NCBI RefSeq assembly: GCF_044003965.1
Contig: NZ_JBAWKC010000006.1
Span: forward strand, 62,001-126,000
Reading direction: 5' to 3'
DNA length: 64,000 nt
DNA from: Yeosuana aquiaggeris
Lineage (GTDB): Bacteria > Bacteroidota > Bacteroidia > Flavobacteriales > Flavobacteriaceae
Below are positions 17,992-26,583 of the stretch, piece by piece. The translations under genes were made by a program, and so were the position numbers. Position 1 is the first letter of the stretch. Each line of letters starts with the position of its first letter. The notes under the pieces are model-generated. The model worked only from the letters and a program-made list of their open reading frames with translations, searched no databases and had not been told where the DNA came from.

Positions 17992-19280
17992 TTTTCCAAA
18001 ACCTCGCGCATAGCTTTGGCTTTAACCAAGCATTCTTCGTATTCTTTAAGCGGATCACTTTTGGCAGTAATGGCACCGCCAACAGAATAAGAGACGTATC
18101 TATTAGTTTCATTATATAAAATACTGCGGATTACGACATTGAAATCAAAATCACCTTCTGGAGTAAAATAGCCAACGGCTCCTGAATATAAACCCCGTTT
18201 TGTTTCTTCAAGTTCTTCAATGATTTTCATTGCAGAAATTTTTGGCGCTCCCGTCATACTCCCCATAGGAAAGGTACTTTTAACCACGTCAACCGGATGC
18301 ACATTTTTATCTACTTGAGAGGTGACTGTAGATATCATTTGATGCACTTGATTAAAGGTGTAAACCTTACATAATTCTTCAACACGCACACTCCCTTTAA
18401 TGGCTGTTTTAGATAAATCATTACGCATCAAATCCAAAATCATTATATTCTCACTTCTTTCCTTTTCATCATTAAATAAGGCCGATTTTAGAGATTCATC
18501 TTCTTCTAAATCTAAAGATCGTCTTGATGTTCCTTTGATAGGTTGAGCTATAATATTTAAATCGTACTTCTTCAGATAGCGCTCGGGTGAGGCTGACAAT
18601 AAAAATAAATCGTTCAATTTCAAAAAACAGGCAAAAGGCGGTCGGGAAATGGCATTCAGTTTAAAATATGTTTCTAAAGGGTTGATAACGGTATTTACTG
18701 CATAAAATTCCTGACAAAAATTTGTCTCATAAATATCACCTCTATGGATATGTTCCAAAATGTTATTCACTTTTTTAAAATAATCATCCTTGTGAATTCG
18801 CAATTTAATTTTAATAGCTTCTTCAGATTGGGCAAGAGGTTTTAAAGTGAGTTGTTCTATCGTTTCAATATCATTTTTAATATCCTCTTTATAAGCCTTT
18901 AAATATAACAGTGCAACTTCATTGCCTCTGAATAAAAATATTTTTTTTGGTTGAAAAAAATAGAGTTCAGGAAACTGTAAGCCATCAAAATTATTGGATT
19001 CTAAACTTTCAACATCATTTTTTAAATCATATGATAAATAGCCAAAAATCCAATCCTTACAATTGGATTGGTAATGCTTAAGCGTATTAAAAGCTTTATG
19101 ATAATCCGTTTGAATACTATTGACTCCATCAACAGCAAGAACAGCATCAAAACTGGAATAATTTTGTTGGTAATTATTTGAATCTAAAAAGATTACTTCA
19201 TTAAATTGTTGACTCCAAAGCAGCAATTTTTGTTTGAATAGTTCTGGATCATCGACGGTATGGAGATACTTTGTTCTCAA
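17988..19280 (-). CDS. pabB: Aminodeoxychorismate synthase component I (chorismate-binding)
   Basis: 430 residues. The chorismate-binding domain fills the C-terminal two thirds: IIAQPIKGTSRR (about 239-250), ILDLMRNDLSKTA, STFPMGSMTGAPKISAMKII and GLYSGAVGYF. PIKGT contains the Lys typical of aminodeoxychorismate synthases. The first 130 residues are a divergent N-terminal half. It makes 4-amino-4-deoxychorismate for folate in the cytoplasm. Anthranilate synthase TrpE is the alternative, but no trp genes are nearby. The 3' end overlaps the sigma-like gene tail to tail by 4 bases. Confidence 0.82.
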   Translation of the reverse strand: MRTKYLHTVDDPELFKQKLLLWSQQFNEVIFLDSNNYQQNYSSFDAVLAVDGVNSIQTDYHKAFNTLKHYQSNCKDWIFGYLSYDLKNDVESLESNNFDGLQFPELYFFQPKKIFLFRGNEVALLYLKAYKEDIKNDIETIEQLTLKPLAQSEEAIKIKLRIHKDDYFKKVNNILEHIHRGDIYETNFCQEFYAVNTVINPLETYFKLNAISRPPFACFLKLNDLFLLSASPERYLKKYDLNIIAQPIKGTSRRSLDLEEDESLKSALFNDEKERSENIMILDLMRNDLSKTAIKGSVRVEELCKVYTFNQVHQMISTVTSQVDKNVHPVDVVKSTFPMGSMTGAPKISAMKIIEELEETKRGLYSGAVGYFTPEGDFDFNVVIRSILYNETNRYVSYSVGGAITAKSDPLKEYEECLVKAKAMREVLEN

Positions 19281-19360
19281 TCATAGAAATTATAGGGTAA
19301 AGTTAGTTAGATTCCTTAAAAAATTACAAATTTTGTACATTACTTTGAATATTAAAATCT

Positions 19361-20251
19361 ATGTATACATTAGAAAACAACAAGCTTAAAATTGGAATTA
19401 AAAAAATTGGTGCTGAATTATCTCAGATATCCTCAGTTAAAAATATAAATGAATTTATGTGGGATGCCAACCCGGCTATTTGGGCCAATCATGCCCCGAA
19501 TTTATTTCCAATCATTGGCGCTTTAAAAGAGAATTCTTATTGTTTTAAAAATAAAAAGTATGTAATGAGAAAGCACGGCTTCATTCGAAATAATAAAGAC
19601 ATTGCTTTACATGAAAAAACCAATGATAGTCTCACATTTAAATTAAGTCACAATGAAACTACACTAAAATCATATCCTTTTAAATTTAAATTTTTCATCA
19701 CCTATAAATTAACCGACAACAAAATTGAAGTCATTCACACCATTAAAAATTACGATCAACAACCCCTGTATTTTTCATTAGGCGGCCATCCTGCTTTTAA
19801 ATGTCCGGTTTACGAAAATGAAAACTATGAAGATTATGTTTTAGAATTTGAACATGAAGAAAATTCAGTTAGACATCTTATTAATATGGCAACAGGTCTC
19901 ATTTCTTACAAAACCAAACCGGTTTTCAATAACTCCAATAAAATACAATTAACGCATGATTTATTTAATGAAGACGCACTTATTTTTAAGGATTTAAAAT
20001 CAAGAAAAGTAATTTTAAAAAGTGACACTTACGGAGCCATTCTTTCTGTAAGTTATAAGGATTTTCCTTATTTAGGTATTTGGGCTAAGCCTAATGGAAA
20101 TTACGTCTGTATTGAACCGTGGCTGGGAATTGCTGATCATGAAGACACGAATCAGGAATTAAAAACAAAAGAAGGCATCTTATCATTAGAAGCAAACAAA
20201 TCCTTCACGGCGAGCTATACTATTGAAATTCACAACAATCATCTGGTTTAA
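19361..20251 (+). CDS. Aldose 1-epimerase-like protein (LacX type)
   Basis: 296 residues. The galactose-mutarotase fold is indicated by MRKHGFIRN (about 68-76), the catalytic-type block FSLGGHPAFKCP (about 138-149) and C-terminal YLGIWAKPNG with IEPWLGIADHED. LacX-like members are cytosolic sugar mutarotases or hexose-6-phosphate epimerases whose substrate varies. There is no signal peptide and no sugar operon around it, so the substrate is unassigned. It is transcribed divergently from pabB. Confidence 0.85.
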   Translation: MYTLENNKLKIGIKKIGAELSQISSVKNINEFMWDANPAIWANHAPNLFPIIGALKENSYCFKNKKYVMRKHGFIRNNKDIALHEKTNDSLTFKLSHNETTLKSYPFKFKFFITYKLTDNKIEVIHTIKNYDQQPLYFSLGGHPAFKCPVYENENYEDYVLEFEHEENSVRHLINMATGLISYKTKPVFNNSNKIQLTHDLFNEDALIFKDLKSRKVILKSDTYGAILSVSYKDFPYLGIWAKPNGNYVCIEPWLGIADHEDTNQELKTKEGILSLEANKSFTASYTIEIHNNHLV

Positions 20252-20267
20252 ATACGAATAATAGCCT

Positions 20268-20275
20268 TAACTTTG
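20268..20275 (+). promoter_or_regulatory. Candidate -7 box TAACTTTG for the DEAD-box helicase
   Basis: An exact TAnnTTTG match ending 17 bases before the helicase GTG, in the short gap after the epimerase-like gene. There is no obvious TTG at -33. Confidence 0.4.
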
Positions 20276-20292
20276 CCAGCTAAATAAATGCT

Positions 20293-21639
20293 GTGACTTT
20301 TCAAGATTTAAATTTAAATACCCCATTATATAATGCCCTAGATGATTTAGGCTTTACTGTACCTACTCCTATTCAGGCTGAGGCTTTTAATGTTGTAAGC
20401 TCGGGTAAAGATATGGTTGGCATCGCTCAAACAGGTACAGGTAAAACTTTTGCCTACATGCTGCCAATCTTAAAAAATCTAAAGTTTTCAACACAAGAAA
20501 CCCCGCGAATTCTAATTTTAGTGCCTACTCGTGAATTAGTGGTGCAAGTTGTTGAAGAAATTGAAAAGCTTGCAAAATATATTAATGTGCGGGTATTAGG
20601 CGTTTATGGCGGTACCAATATTAATACACAAAAACAAGCCATTGCTGATGGATTGGATATTATGGTAGCAACTCCAGGCCGTTTTTATGATTTAGCTTTA
20701 AGCCGTGTTTTACAGCTTAAAAACATTCAACGTTTAGTGATTGATGAAGTAGACGTCATGCTGGATCTAGGTTTCAGACACCAATTGATTAATATTTTTG
20801 ACATTTTACCTGAGCGTAGACAAAACATCATGTTTTCCGCAACCATGACCCATGATGTAGATGAGATGATTTCAGAATTTTTCAAGAGTCCTGAACGCGT
20901 CTCTATTGCTGTTTCCGGGACCCCTTTAGAAAATATTTTACAAAGTCGTTATAATGTTCCTAATTTTTACACTAAAGTTAATTTACTGAGTCATTTATTA
21001 AAAGACACCGATACTTTTAATAAAGTATTGATTTTTATAGGCTATAAAAAACTGGCTGATTTACTTTTTGAAAACTTAGAAAAGCATTTTCATGATGAAT
21101 GTTGTGTGATTCACTCTAATAAAACACAGAATTACCGACTTAGAAGTATTGAGCAATTCAGAAATGGGGATAATCGTGTTTTAGTGGCAACCGATGTCAT
21201 GGCCCGTGGTTTAGATATTGATAATATTAGTCACGTTATTAATTTTGACACACCCGATTATCCTGAAAACTACATGCACAGAATTGGTAGAACTGGCCGG
21301 GCGGAACGCGAAGGATCTTCTATTTTGTTTTCAACAGATAAAGAGTTAGAATCTTTAGAAAAGATTGAAAACTTAATGAATATGACCATTCCAGTCATTC
21401 CATTTCCTGAAGATGTTAATATCTCAGATGAATTAATAGAAGAAGAACGCCTAGTTATAAAAGAACGCAATAATCCCATAAAAAAGGATGAAACAATTGG
21501 TCCAGCCTATCATGAAAAGAAAGACAAAAACAAAAAAGAAAATTTAGGAGGTTCTTATAAGTTTAAAATTGCCGAAAAATACAAGAAACCAAAAACACGT
21601 GGTGATAAAAATTATAATAAACGCAATAAAAAGAAGTAG
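20293..21639 (+). CDS. DEAD-box RNA helicase
   Basis: 448 residues. Seen in order are a Q motif (TPLYNALDDLGFTVPTPIQ, 10-28), motif I AQTGTGKT (45-52), PTRELVVQ, motif II as DEVD instead of DEAD (151-154), SAT, ARGLDI and HRIGRTGR, then a basic Lys/Arg/Asn-rich tail (about 400-448) that probably binds RNA. It likely acts in ribosome assembly or RNA turnover. Initiation is at GTG: an in-frame TAA lies 12 bases upstream, and the nearby ATG is out of frame. A strong hairpin terminator follows. Confidence 0.93.
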   Translation: MTFQDLNLNTPLYNALDDLGFTVPTPIQAEAFNVVSSGKDMVGIAQTGTGKTFAYMLPILKNLKFSTQETPRILILVPTRELVVQVVEEIEKLAKYINVRVLGVYGGTNINTQKQAIADGLDIMVATPGRFYDLALSRVLQLKNIQRLVIDEVDVMLDLGFRHQLINIFDILPERRQNIMFSATMTHDVDEMISEFFKSPERVSIAVSGTPLENILQSRYNVPNFYTKVNLLSHLLKDTDTFNKVLIFIGYKKLADLLFENLEKHFHDECCVIHSNKTQNYRLRSIEQFRNGDNRVLVATDVMARGLDIDNISHVINFDTPDYPENYMHRIGRTGRAEREGSSILFSTDKELESLEKIENLMNMTIPVIPFPEDVNISDELIEEERLVIKERNNPIKKDETIGPAYHEKKDKNKKENLGGSYKFKIAEKYKKPKTRGDKNYNKRNKKK

Positions 21640-21685
21640 TTCCTTATTTGTAATTCCTTTAAAAATTTGTTTTTATCAACAAAGT

Positions 21686-21715
21686 AAAATCAATTAACAT
21701 TTTAATTGATTTTTT
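21686..21715 (+). terminator. Intrinsic terminator after the DEAD-box helicase
   Basis: A 12-bp perfect stem (AAAATCAATTAA pairing with TTAATTGATTTT) with a 4-base loop, followed by a T run, 46 bases after the helicase stop. The stem is AT-rich but long. Confidence 0.65.
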
Positions 21716-21743
21716 CATAAAAATAGTCCCTAAAATTTACAAA

Positions 21744-21770
21744 TTATAACCCCGTTTTCATGGGTTATAA
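21744..21770. promoter_or_regulatory. Inverted repeat upstream of the threonine/serine exporter, candidate operator
   Basis: Perfect 9-bp arms TTATAACCC and GGGTTATAA are separated by 9 bases. The repeat ends 14 bases before a TAAATTTG -7 box, so its right arm overlaps where the -33 element would lie. No T run follows, which argues against a terminator. It is probably a binding site for a dimeric regulator. Confidence 0.4.
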
Positions 21771-21784
21771 ATGAATGAAAGTCT

Positions 21785-21792
21785 TAAATTTG
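21785..21792 (+). promoter_or_regulatory. Candidate -7 box TAAATTTG for the exporter pair
   Basis: An exact TAnnTTTG match, 25 bases before the first ThrE-like ATG and directly downstream of the inverted repeat at 21744-21770. Confidence 0.45.
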
Positions 21793-21817
21793 CACTTTCA
21801 TATGTATTTATTTTATT

Positions 21818-22585
21818 ATGAATGATTCTTCAAAATTAATAAAAACAGCTAATTTATTATTAGATATTTCATCTCTTTTAATGGTTTCAGGTGCCAATAC
21901 CAATAGAGCCAATTTAAGTATTGATAGATTTGCATCTGTTATGAATTGTAAAGCTTACAGTCTTATCAGTCATAAAACTATTATCATGACTTTAACCGAC
22001 GAAGAAACCGATCAAAGTTGCACCAGAGTTCAAAATATCCCACCATATATTATTAATTTCATGATCATTTCAGCTATTAGTAAAGCCAGTTGGAATGCTA
22101 TCAGTGAAAATTGGACCTTGGAGCAAATTGAAGTTGAAATTGAGCGGATAAAATCATTAAATCGGTATCCGCGCCTTCTGGTTCTTTTTGCAGTAAGTTT
22201 AGCAGGAGCAGGATTTTGCAATATTTTTAATGGAGATTATTTGAACATGATGGTTGCCTTTGTTAGTACTTTTATGGGGCTATTTATTTTCCAGCAAACA
22301 CATAAATTAAAATACAATTTATATTTGAGACTATTTTTGGGCTCCTTTATTGCCTCGGTTACGGCATTCGTAGGTATCTATTTTAATATTGGGGCAAATC
22401 CTCAAACCGCATTGGCAACCTCAATTTTATTTTTAGTTCCTGGAGTTGCTTTAATAAACTCATTTACAGATTTACTTGATAATAATATTTTAAATGGGAT
22501 GGTAAGATTTACAACCGGCTTGATGACGGTTTTGGCCATGGCCATTGGATTATTTGTTGCTATGTACCTGTTTCAATTAAATTAA
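21818..22585 (+). CDS. Threonine/serine exporter family protein, N-terminal component
   Basis: 255 residues. A cytoplasmic N-terminal region (about 1-110) with LLLDISSLLMVSGANTNRAN (about 13-32) is followed by about five membrane segments, as in the ThrE N-terminal domain (DUF1212). It should work with the product of the next gene, which supplies the second membrane domain. In actinobacterial ThrE both halves are one polypeptide. The family exports threonine and serine across the inner membrane, but the substrate here is inferred from the family only. Only one base separates it from the partner gene. Confidence 0.85.
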   Translation: MNDSSKLIKTANLLLDISSLLMVSGANTNRANLSIDRFASVMNCKAYSLISHKTIIMTLTDEETDQSCTRVQNIPPYIINFMIISAISKASWNAISENWTLEQIEVEIERIKSLNRYPRLLVLFAVSLAGAGFCNIFNGDYLNMMVAFVSTFMGLFIFQQTHKLKYNLYLRLFLGSFIASVTAFVGIYFNIGANPQTALATSILFLVPGVALINSFTDLLDNNILNGMVRFTTGLMTVLAMAIGLFVAMYLFQLN

Positions 22586-22586
22586 T

Positions 22587-23075
22587 ATGTTAGAAATTAT
22601 TTTAAAATTATTGGAAGTTTCCTTGTGGTCCGGAATCGCAGCCGTTGGATTTGGTATTTTATTCAACGTACCTAAAAGTGCCGTTATTACTATTTTTGTC
22701 TTGGGTTTTGGGGCCGGCTTTATAAAATTTTTACTTATGTATTTGAATGTTCATGTGGTACTTGGCAGCTTTTTAGCAGCATTTTTTGTTGGTATCATTA
22801 GCCTTCCAATGGCGCATAAAATTCATCAGCCACCCGTAGTGTTTTCTATTCCACCTGTTATACCCATGATACCAGGCTATTTCGCTTATGAGACGATTCT
22901 TTCAATAATGAATTTTATTTTTACAGAAGGTGATGCCAGTAAAAGAATTTCGTTAATTGATGCCATTTTTACCAATGGCTTTACCATGTTTTTTGTGTTA
23001 ATTTCTCTTACAGTTGGTGTATCTTTACCCATGCTGCTGCTTAAAAAAAGTACTGTTAAAAAATTAGACTCATAA
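22587..23075 (+). CDS. Threonine/serine exporter family protein, C-terminal component
   Basis: 162 residues with about four or five membrane segments. IPPVIPMIPGYFAYETILSI (about 88-107) is the typical block of the ThrE C-terminal domain (DUF3815). Its ATG follows the stop of the first component after one base, so the two are almost certainly co-translated and form one transporter. Confidence 0.85.
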   Translation: MLEIILKLLEVSLWSGIAAVGFGILFNVPKSAVITIFVLGFGAGFIKFLLMYLNVHVVLGSFLAAFFVGIISLPMAHKIHQPPVVFSIPPVIPMIPGYFAYETILSIMNFIFTEGDASKRISLIDAIFTNGFTMFFVLISLTVGVSLPMLLLKKSTVKKLDS

Positions 23076-23117
23076 ACCTATTTTAAAAAACTAAATCTAC
23101 CCCTATATCTTTTTAAG

Positions 23118-23897
23118 ATGAAACAATTAATAACATTAATTCTTGCACTAACATTTCTAACTTCCTTTCAATTATATGCTAGTGATGATTGGAGCGCCAC
23201 TGGGCACCGTGTTGTTGGAAAAATTGCCAATCAGTATTTAACATCAAAAACGAAAAGAAAAATTAAAAAATTACTTAACAATCATTCATTAGATTTTGTT
23301 TCAACTTTTGCTGACGATATAAAATCTGATAAGCGTTTTAATGAATTTTATACTTGGCATTATATTAATATGCCTTTAGATCAAAATTATGAGGATTCTA
23401 AAAAAAGTAGCAGTGGCGATTTAGTTTCGGGCATTAATTATTGCATCAAAGTAATTAAGGATGATCATTCAAGTCATGAGGACAAAGCCTTTTATCTTAA
23501 ACTATTGATTCACTTTATTGGTGATTTACATCAGCCAATGCATGTGGGGCTTGTTGAAGATAAAGGGGGCAATGATTTTAAACTACAATGGTTTTATAAA
23601 GATTCTAATTTACATTCGGTCTGGGATAGAGAAATGATAGATAGTTATGGGATGAGTTATTCTGAAATGGCTGATAATGCAGATGTTATAAGCAATTCTC
23701 GAGTAAAAGATATTCAGGAAGGCACCCTTGTTGATTGGGTAAATGACACTCATAAATTAACAAGACAGGTATACGCTAACGTAAAGCCTAATGACAATCT
23801 ACGATACAGCTATTCTTATGATAATTTTGAAACGGTGAGGTCACAACTTCAAAAAGGAGGCATAAGGCTCGCTAAAGTGTTGAATGATTTATTCTAA
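23118..23897 (+). CDS. S1/P1 nuclease
   Basis: 259 residues. A signal peptide is followed by WSATGHRVVG, in which Trp25 and His30 correspond to the N-terminal Trp and His zinc ligands of P1 nuclease. Further ligands are visible in FADDIKSD, WHYINMP, HFIGDLHQPMHVG and NLHSVWD, giving the trinuclear zinc site. These secreted or periplasmic enzymes cut single-stranded DNA and RNA to 5'-nucleotides, so a nucleic-acid scavenging role is likely. In the P1 family the Trp is the mature N-terminus; cleavage here would have to occur after Asp24, which is not a standard signal-peptidase site. Confidence 0.92.
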   Translation: MKQLITLILALTFLTSFQLYASDDWSATGHRVVGKIANQYLTSKTKRKIKKLLNNHSLDFVSTFADDIKSDKRFNEFYTWHYINMPLDQNYEDSKKSSSGDLVSGINYCIKVIKDDHSSHEDKAFYLKLLIHFIGDLHQPMHVGLVEDKGGNDFKLQWFYKDSNLHSVWDREMIDSYGMSYSEMADNADVISNSRVKDIQEGTLVDWVNDTHKLTRQVYANVKPNDNLRYSYSYDNFETVRSQLQKGGIRLAKVLNDLF

Positions 23898-23900
23898 TAA

Positions 23901-23930
23901 AAAAGGTTGACGAAATGTCAACCTTTTTTT
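23901..23930. terminator. Bidirectional intrinsic terminator
   Basis: GGTTGAC and GTCAACC arms around a 5-base loop are flanked by A and T runs on both sides. It lies between the convergent S1/P1 nuclease and lpdA genes and can serve both strands. Confidence 0.85.
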
Positions 23931-23944
23931 ATAGTCATATCAAA

Positions 23945-25345
23945 TTAAATATGTAAAGCTCTATCTTCTGTTGCTGCCAAAGCCGCTTCTTTAATAGCTT
24001 CTGTAAAAGTAGGATGTGCATGAGACATTCTTGAAATATCTTCAGCACTTGCTCTAAATTCCATAGCTACCACAGCCTCAGCTATCATATCGGCAGCACG
24101 CGCACCAATCATATGAACGCCTAATACCTCATCCGTTTTTTTGTCTGCAAGAATTTTAACAAAACCATCAATATCCATACTTGCCCTACTTCGTCCTAAA
24201 GCGCGCATTGGAAACTGACCCACTTTATAATCAACACCAGCCTCTTTTAATTGTTCTTCTGTTTTACCAACACTAGCCACTTCTGGCCAAGTATACACAA
24301 CACCCGGAATTAAATTATAGTCAATATGTGGTTTCTGACCTGCAATCGTTTCAGCTACAAAAACACCTTCTTCTTCGGCTTTATGAGCCAACATTGCCCC
24401 TTTAACTACGTCCCCAATCGCATAAATATTACCAGCTGTTGTTTGTAAATGATTATTTACTTCAATTTGACCTCTATCTGTTATCTTTACTCCTGCTGCT
24501 TCAGCATTTAAACCATCCGTATACGGTCTTCTACCAACCGAAACCAAACAATAATCTCCTTTAAAAGTAACTTCCTCTCCCTTTTTATTGTCTGCTTTTA
24601 CAATCACTTCATTTCCTTTTCTCTCTACAGATTTTACTTTGTGGGACACTTCAATTGAAAATTTAGCCTTTTTGAAAACTTTGTTTAATTCTTTAGATAA
24701 ACCAGAATCCATGGTTGGAATGATTCTGTCCATGTATTCTATAACTGTCACTTCTGAGCCAAGACGTCTGTATACCTGACCCAATTCTAAACCAATAACT
24801 CCACCCCCAATAACCATTAAATGCTTTGGGATTTCAGTTAATTTTAAAGCCTCAGTTGAAGTAATGACGCGTTCTTTATCAATAGATATAAATGGCAAAC
24901 TTGAAGGCTTACTTCCCGTAGCAATAATGGTGTTTTTAGCTTCAATTTCAATTGTTTCTTTACCTGAAATTAAAATATGAGTCGCGTCTTTAAAACTACC
25001 CAAACCTTGATATACATCAATTTTATTCTTTTTCATTAAGAAATCAATGCCGCCAGTAGTTTGATCAACCACCGCTTGTTTGCGGCCGATCATCTGTTTT
25101 AAATTCACCTTGATTTCTCCAGGAATATCAATCCCATGTTCTTCAAAATGCTTGATGGCATCTTCATAATGATGTGATGAATCTAAAAGTGCTTTACTTG
25201 GGATGCAGCCCACATTTAAACAAGTGCCACCAAGCGTGGCGTACTTTTCAATAATGGCTGTTTTCATTCCCAACTGAGCGCAACGAATGGCAGCTACATA
25301 TCCTCCAGGTCCTGAACCAATTACGGCTACGTCATATGAATTCAT
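23945..25345 (-). CDS. lpdA: Dihydrolipoyl dehydrogenase
   Basis: 466 residues. The FAD motif is GSGPGGYVAA (10-19), the redox-active disulfide is Cys42-Cys47 in GGTCLNVGCIPSKALL, the NAD domain has MVIGGGVIGLELG, and the C-terminal HAHPTFTEAIKEA carries the catalytic His. It is the E3 component of the 2-oxoacid dehydrogenase complexes and the glycine cleavage system in the cytoplasm. It stands alone here, away from E1 and E2 genes. A good Bacteroidota promoter precedes it and a bidirectional terminator follows. Confidence 0.96.
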   Translation of the reverse strand: MNSYDVAVIGSGPGGYVAAIRCAQLGMKTAIIEKYATLGGTCLNVGCIPSKALLDSSHHYEDAIKHFEEHGIDIPGEIKVNLKQMIGRKQAVVDQTTGGIDFLMKKNKIDVYQGLGSFKDATHILISGKETIEIEAKNTIIATGSKPSSLPFISIDKERVITSTEALKLTEIPKHLMVIGGGVIGLELGQVYRRLGSEVTVIEYMDRIIPTMDSGLSKELNKVFKKAKFSIEVSHKVKSVERKGNEVIVKADNKKGEEVTFKGDYCLVSVGRRPYTDGLNAEAAGVKITDRGQIEVNNHLQTTAGNIYAIGDVVKGAMLAHKAEEEGVFVAETIAGQKPHIDYNLIPGVVYTWPEVASVGKTEEQLKEAGVDYKVGQFPMRALGRSRASMDIDGFVKILADKKTDEVLGVHMIGARAADMIAEAVVAMEFRASAEDISRMSHAHPTFTEAIKEAALAATEDRALHI

Positions 25346-25382
25346 AAGATAATTTTAATATTTGTTATTAAAAAATTGAACA

Positions 25383-25412
25383 CAAAAGTACAAATGTTTT
25401 AGGTTACAACAA
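25383..25412 (-). promoter_or_regulatory. Bacteroidota-type promoter of lpdA
   Basis: On the reverse strand a TTG (25412-25410) is followed after 19 bases by TACTTTTG (25390-25383). Both elements and the spacing fit the flavobacterial -33/-7 consensus. The -7 box ends 37 bases before the ATG. This is the clearest promoter in the window. Confidence 0.65.
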
Positions 25413-25502
25413 TAGAAAACAACTTTTTATAGAATTCAGAATTAGCTTAATAAAGTCAATAAAAACTCATCCATTAGAAAAGGTTCACAACCTAAAATTA
25501 TG

Positions 25503-25510
25503 TAGTTTTG
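25503..25510 (+). promoter_or_regulatory. Candidate -7 box TAGTTTTG next to the smpB start
   Basis: An exact TAnnTTTG match only 5 bases before the smpB ATG, which predicts a start site at or beside the initiation codon. No TTG is seen at the -33 position. Confidence 0.4.
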
Positions 25511-25515
25511 TCTTT

Positions 25516-25974
25516 ATGCAAAAGAACATCAACATACAAAACAAAAAAGCACGCTTTCTCTATGAAATATTAGATAAGTATACTGCTGGTATTGTATTGA
25601 CTGGCACAGAAATTAAATCTATTAGAAATAGTAAAGCCTCTATAGCCGAAAGTTTTTGTGAGTTTAATGAACAAGGGGAACTTTTTGTAATCAACATGAC
25701 CATTGAAGAATATTTATACGGCACATATTATAATCATAAACCAAAAGCAGAAAGAAAACTACTATTAAATAAAAAAGAACTTAAAAAGTTACTTAAGGAA
25801 GTTCAGAATACAGGCCTTACCATTATTCCATTAAAGCTGTTTATTAATGACAAAGGATATGCAAAACTTGATATCGCTTTGGCCAAAGGAAAAAAATTAT
25901 ATGACAAACGTGAAACTATTAAAGATCGTGATAATAAGCGAGATCTTGATCGCGTTAAAAAGACATATAAATAA
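25516..25974 (+). CDS. smpB: SsrA-binding protein SmpB
   Basis: 152 residues. RFLYEILDKYTAGIVLTGTE (13-32) and IKSIR open the OB-fold, and GYAKLDIALAKGKKLYDKRE (about 115-134) ends in the basic tail that enters the ribosome with tmRNA. It acts in trans-translation rescue of stalled ribosomes. No ssrA gene is visible nearby. The next gene, an NTF2-like exported protein, starts 27 bases later on the same strand. Confidence 0.95.
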   Translation: MQKNINIQNKKARFLYEILDKYTAGIVLTGTEIKSIRNSKASIAESFCEFNEQGELFVINMTIEEYLYGTYYNHKPKAERKLLLNKKELKKLLKEVQNTGLTIIPLKLFINDKGYAKLDIALAKGKKLYDKRETIKDRDNKRDLDRVKKTYK

Positions 25975-26001
25975 TAATTTATAACCTCCCTTATTTGTAT
26001 T

Positions 26002-26556
26002 ATGAAGAAAATAGTTTCCATAATGATTATCGTTTTTATATCATTAAACCTTAACGCCCAAGAAAAGACCATTGACAAAGATTCTATTAAAAAAAGCAGT
26101 ATAGACAGCTCAAAAGTTAAAACACTGGATAGCACCATTAAAACTTTATATGCCGTTATTTCAGCTGAAAAAGAAGTTGAAAGAAACTGGGATCTATTTA
26201 AATTTTTATTTAAACCAGGTGCCAAATTGATTCCTTCTGGAAAAGATAATGATGGCGTTTATAAAGTGCGCTATATGAGTCCTGAAGAATATATTAAAAG
26301 TTCAGGGGACTGGTTATTTGAAAATGGTTTTTTTGAAAAGGAAATTAGCCGAACAGTCAATACTTATGGAAATATAACGCAAGTCTTTAGTAGTTATGAA
26401 TCTTTTAAAAGTGAATCTGATGACCAACCCTTTATGCGTGGCATTAATAGCATTCAACTATTATATGACGGTGAACGCTGGTGGATTATCAATATCTTCT
26501 GGACTCAGGAAACCAGCGACAATCCTATTCCAAAAAAGTACTTAGGTAAAAACTAA
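26002..26556 (+). CDS. Exported NTF2-like (SnoaL-type) protein of unknown function
   Basis: 184 residues. A signal peptide (1-19, ending LNLNAQ) is followed by a Lys/Ser/Asp-rich linker and then a compact domain (about 50-180). Its pattern, including TLYAVISAEKEVERNW near the start and IQLLYDGERWWIINIFW at the end, matches nuclear-transport-factor-2-like folds. No catalytic residues can be assigned. It may share a transcript with smpB, 27 bases upstream, and is convergent with pcm. Confidence 0.7.
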   Translation: MKKIVSIMIIVFISLNLNAQEKTIDKDSIKKSSIDSSKVKTLDSTIKTLYAVISAEKEVERNWDLFKFLFKPGAKLIPSGKDNDGVYKVRYMSPEEYIKSSGDWLFENGFFEKEISRTVNTYGNITQVFSSYESFKSESDDQPFMRGINSIQLLYDGERWWIINIFWTQETSDNPIPKKYLGKN

Positions 26557-26583
26557 ATGATTTGCTTTAATAAATAATCCTGT

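Noticed and set aside
25803..26225. Reverse-strand open frame of 140 codons
   Set aside because: It runs antisense across the end of smpB and the start of the NTF2-like gene, both of which have clear family or signal-peptide sequence. The antisense protein shows no motif.
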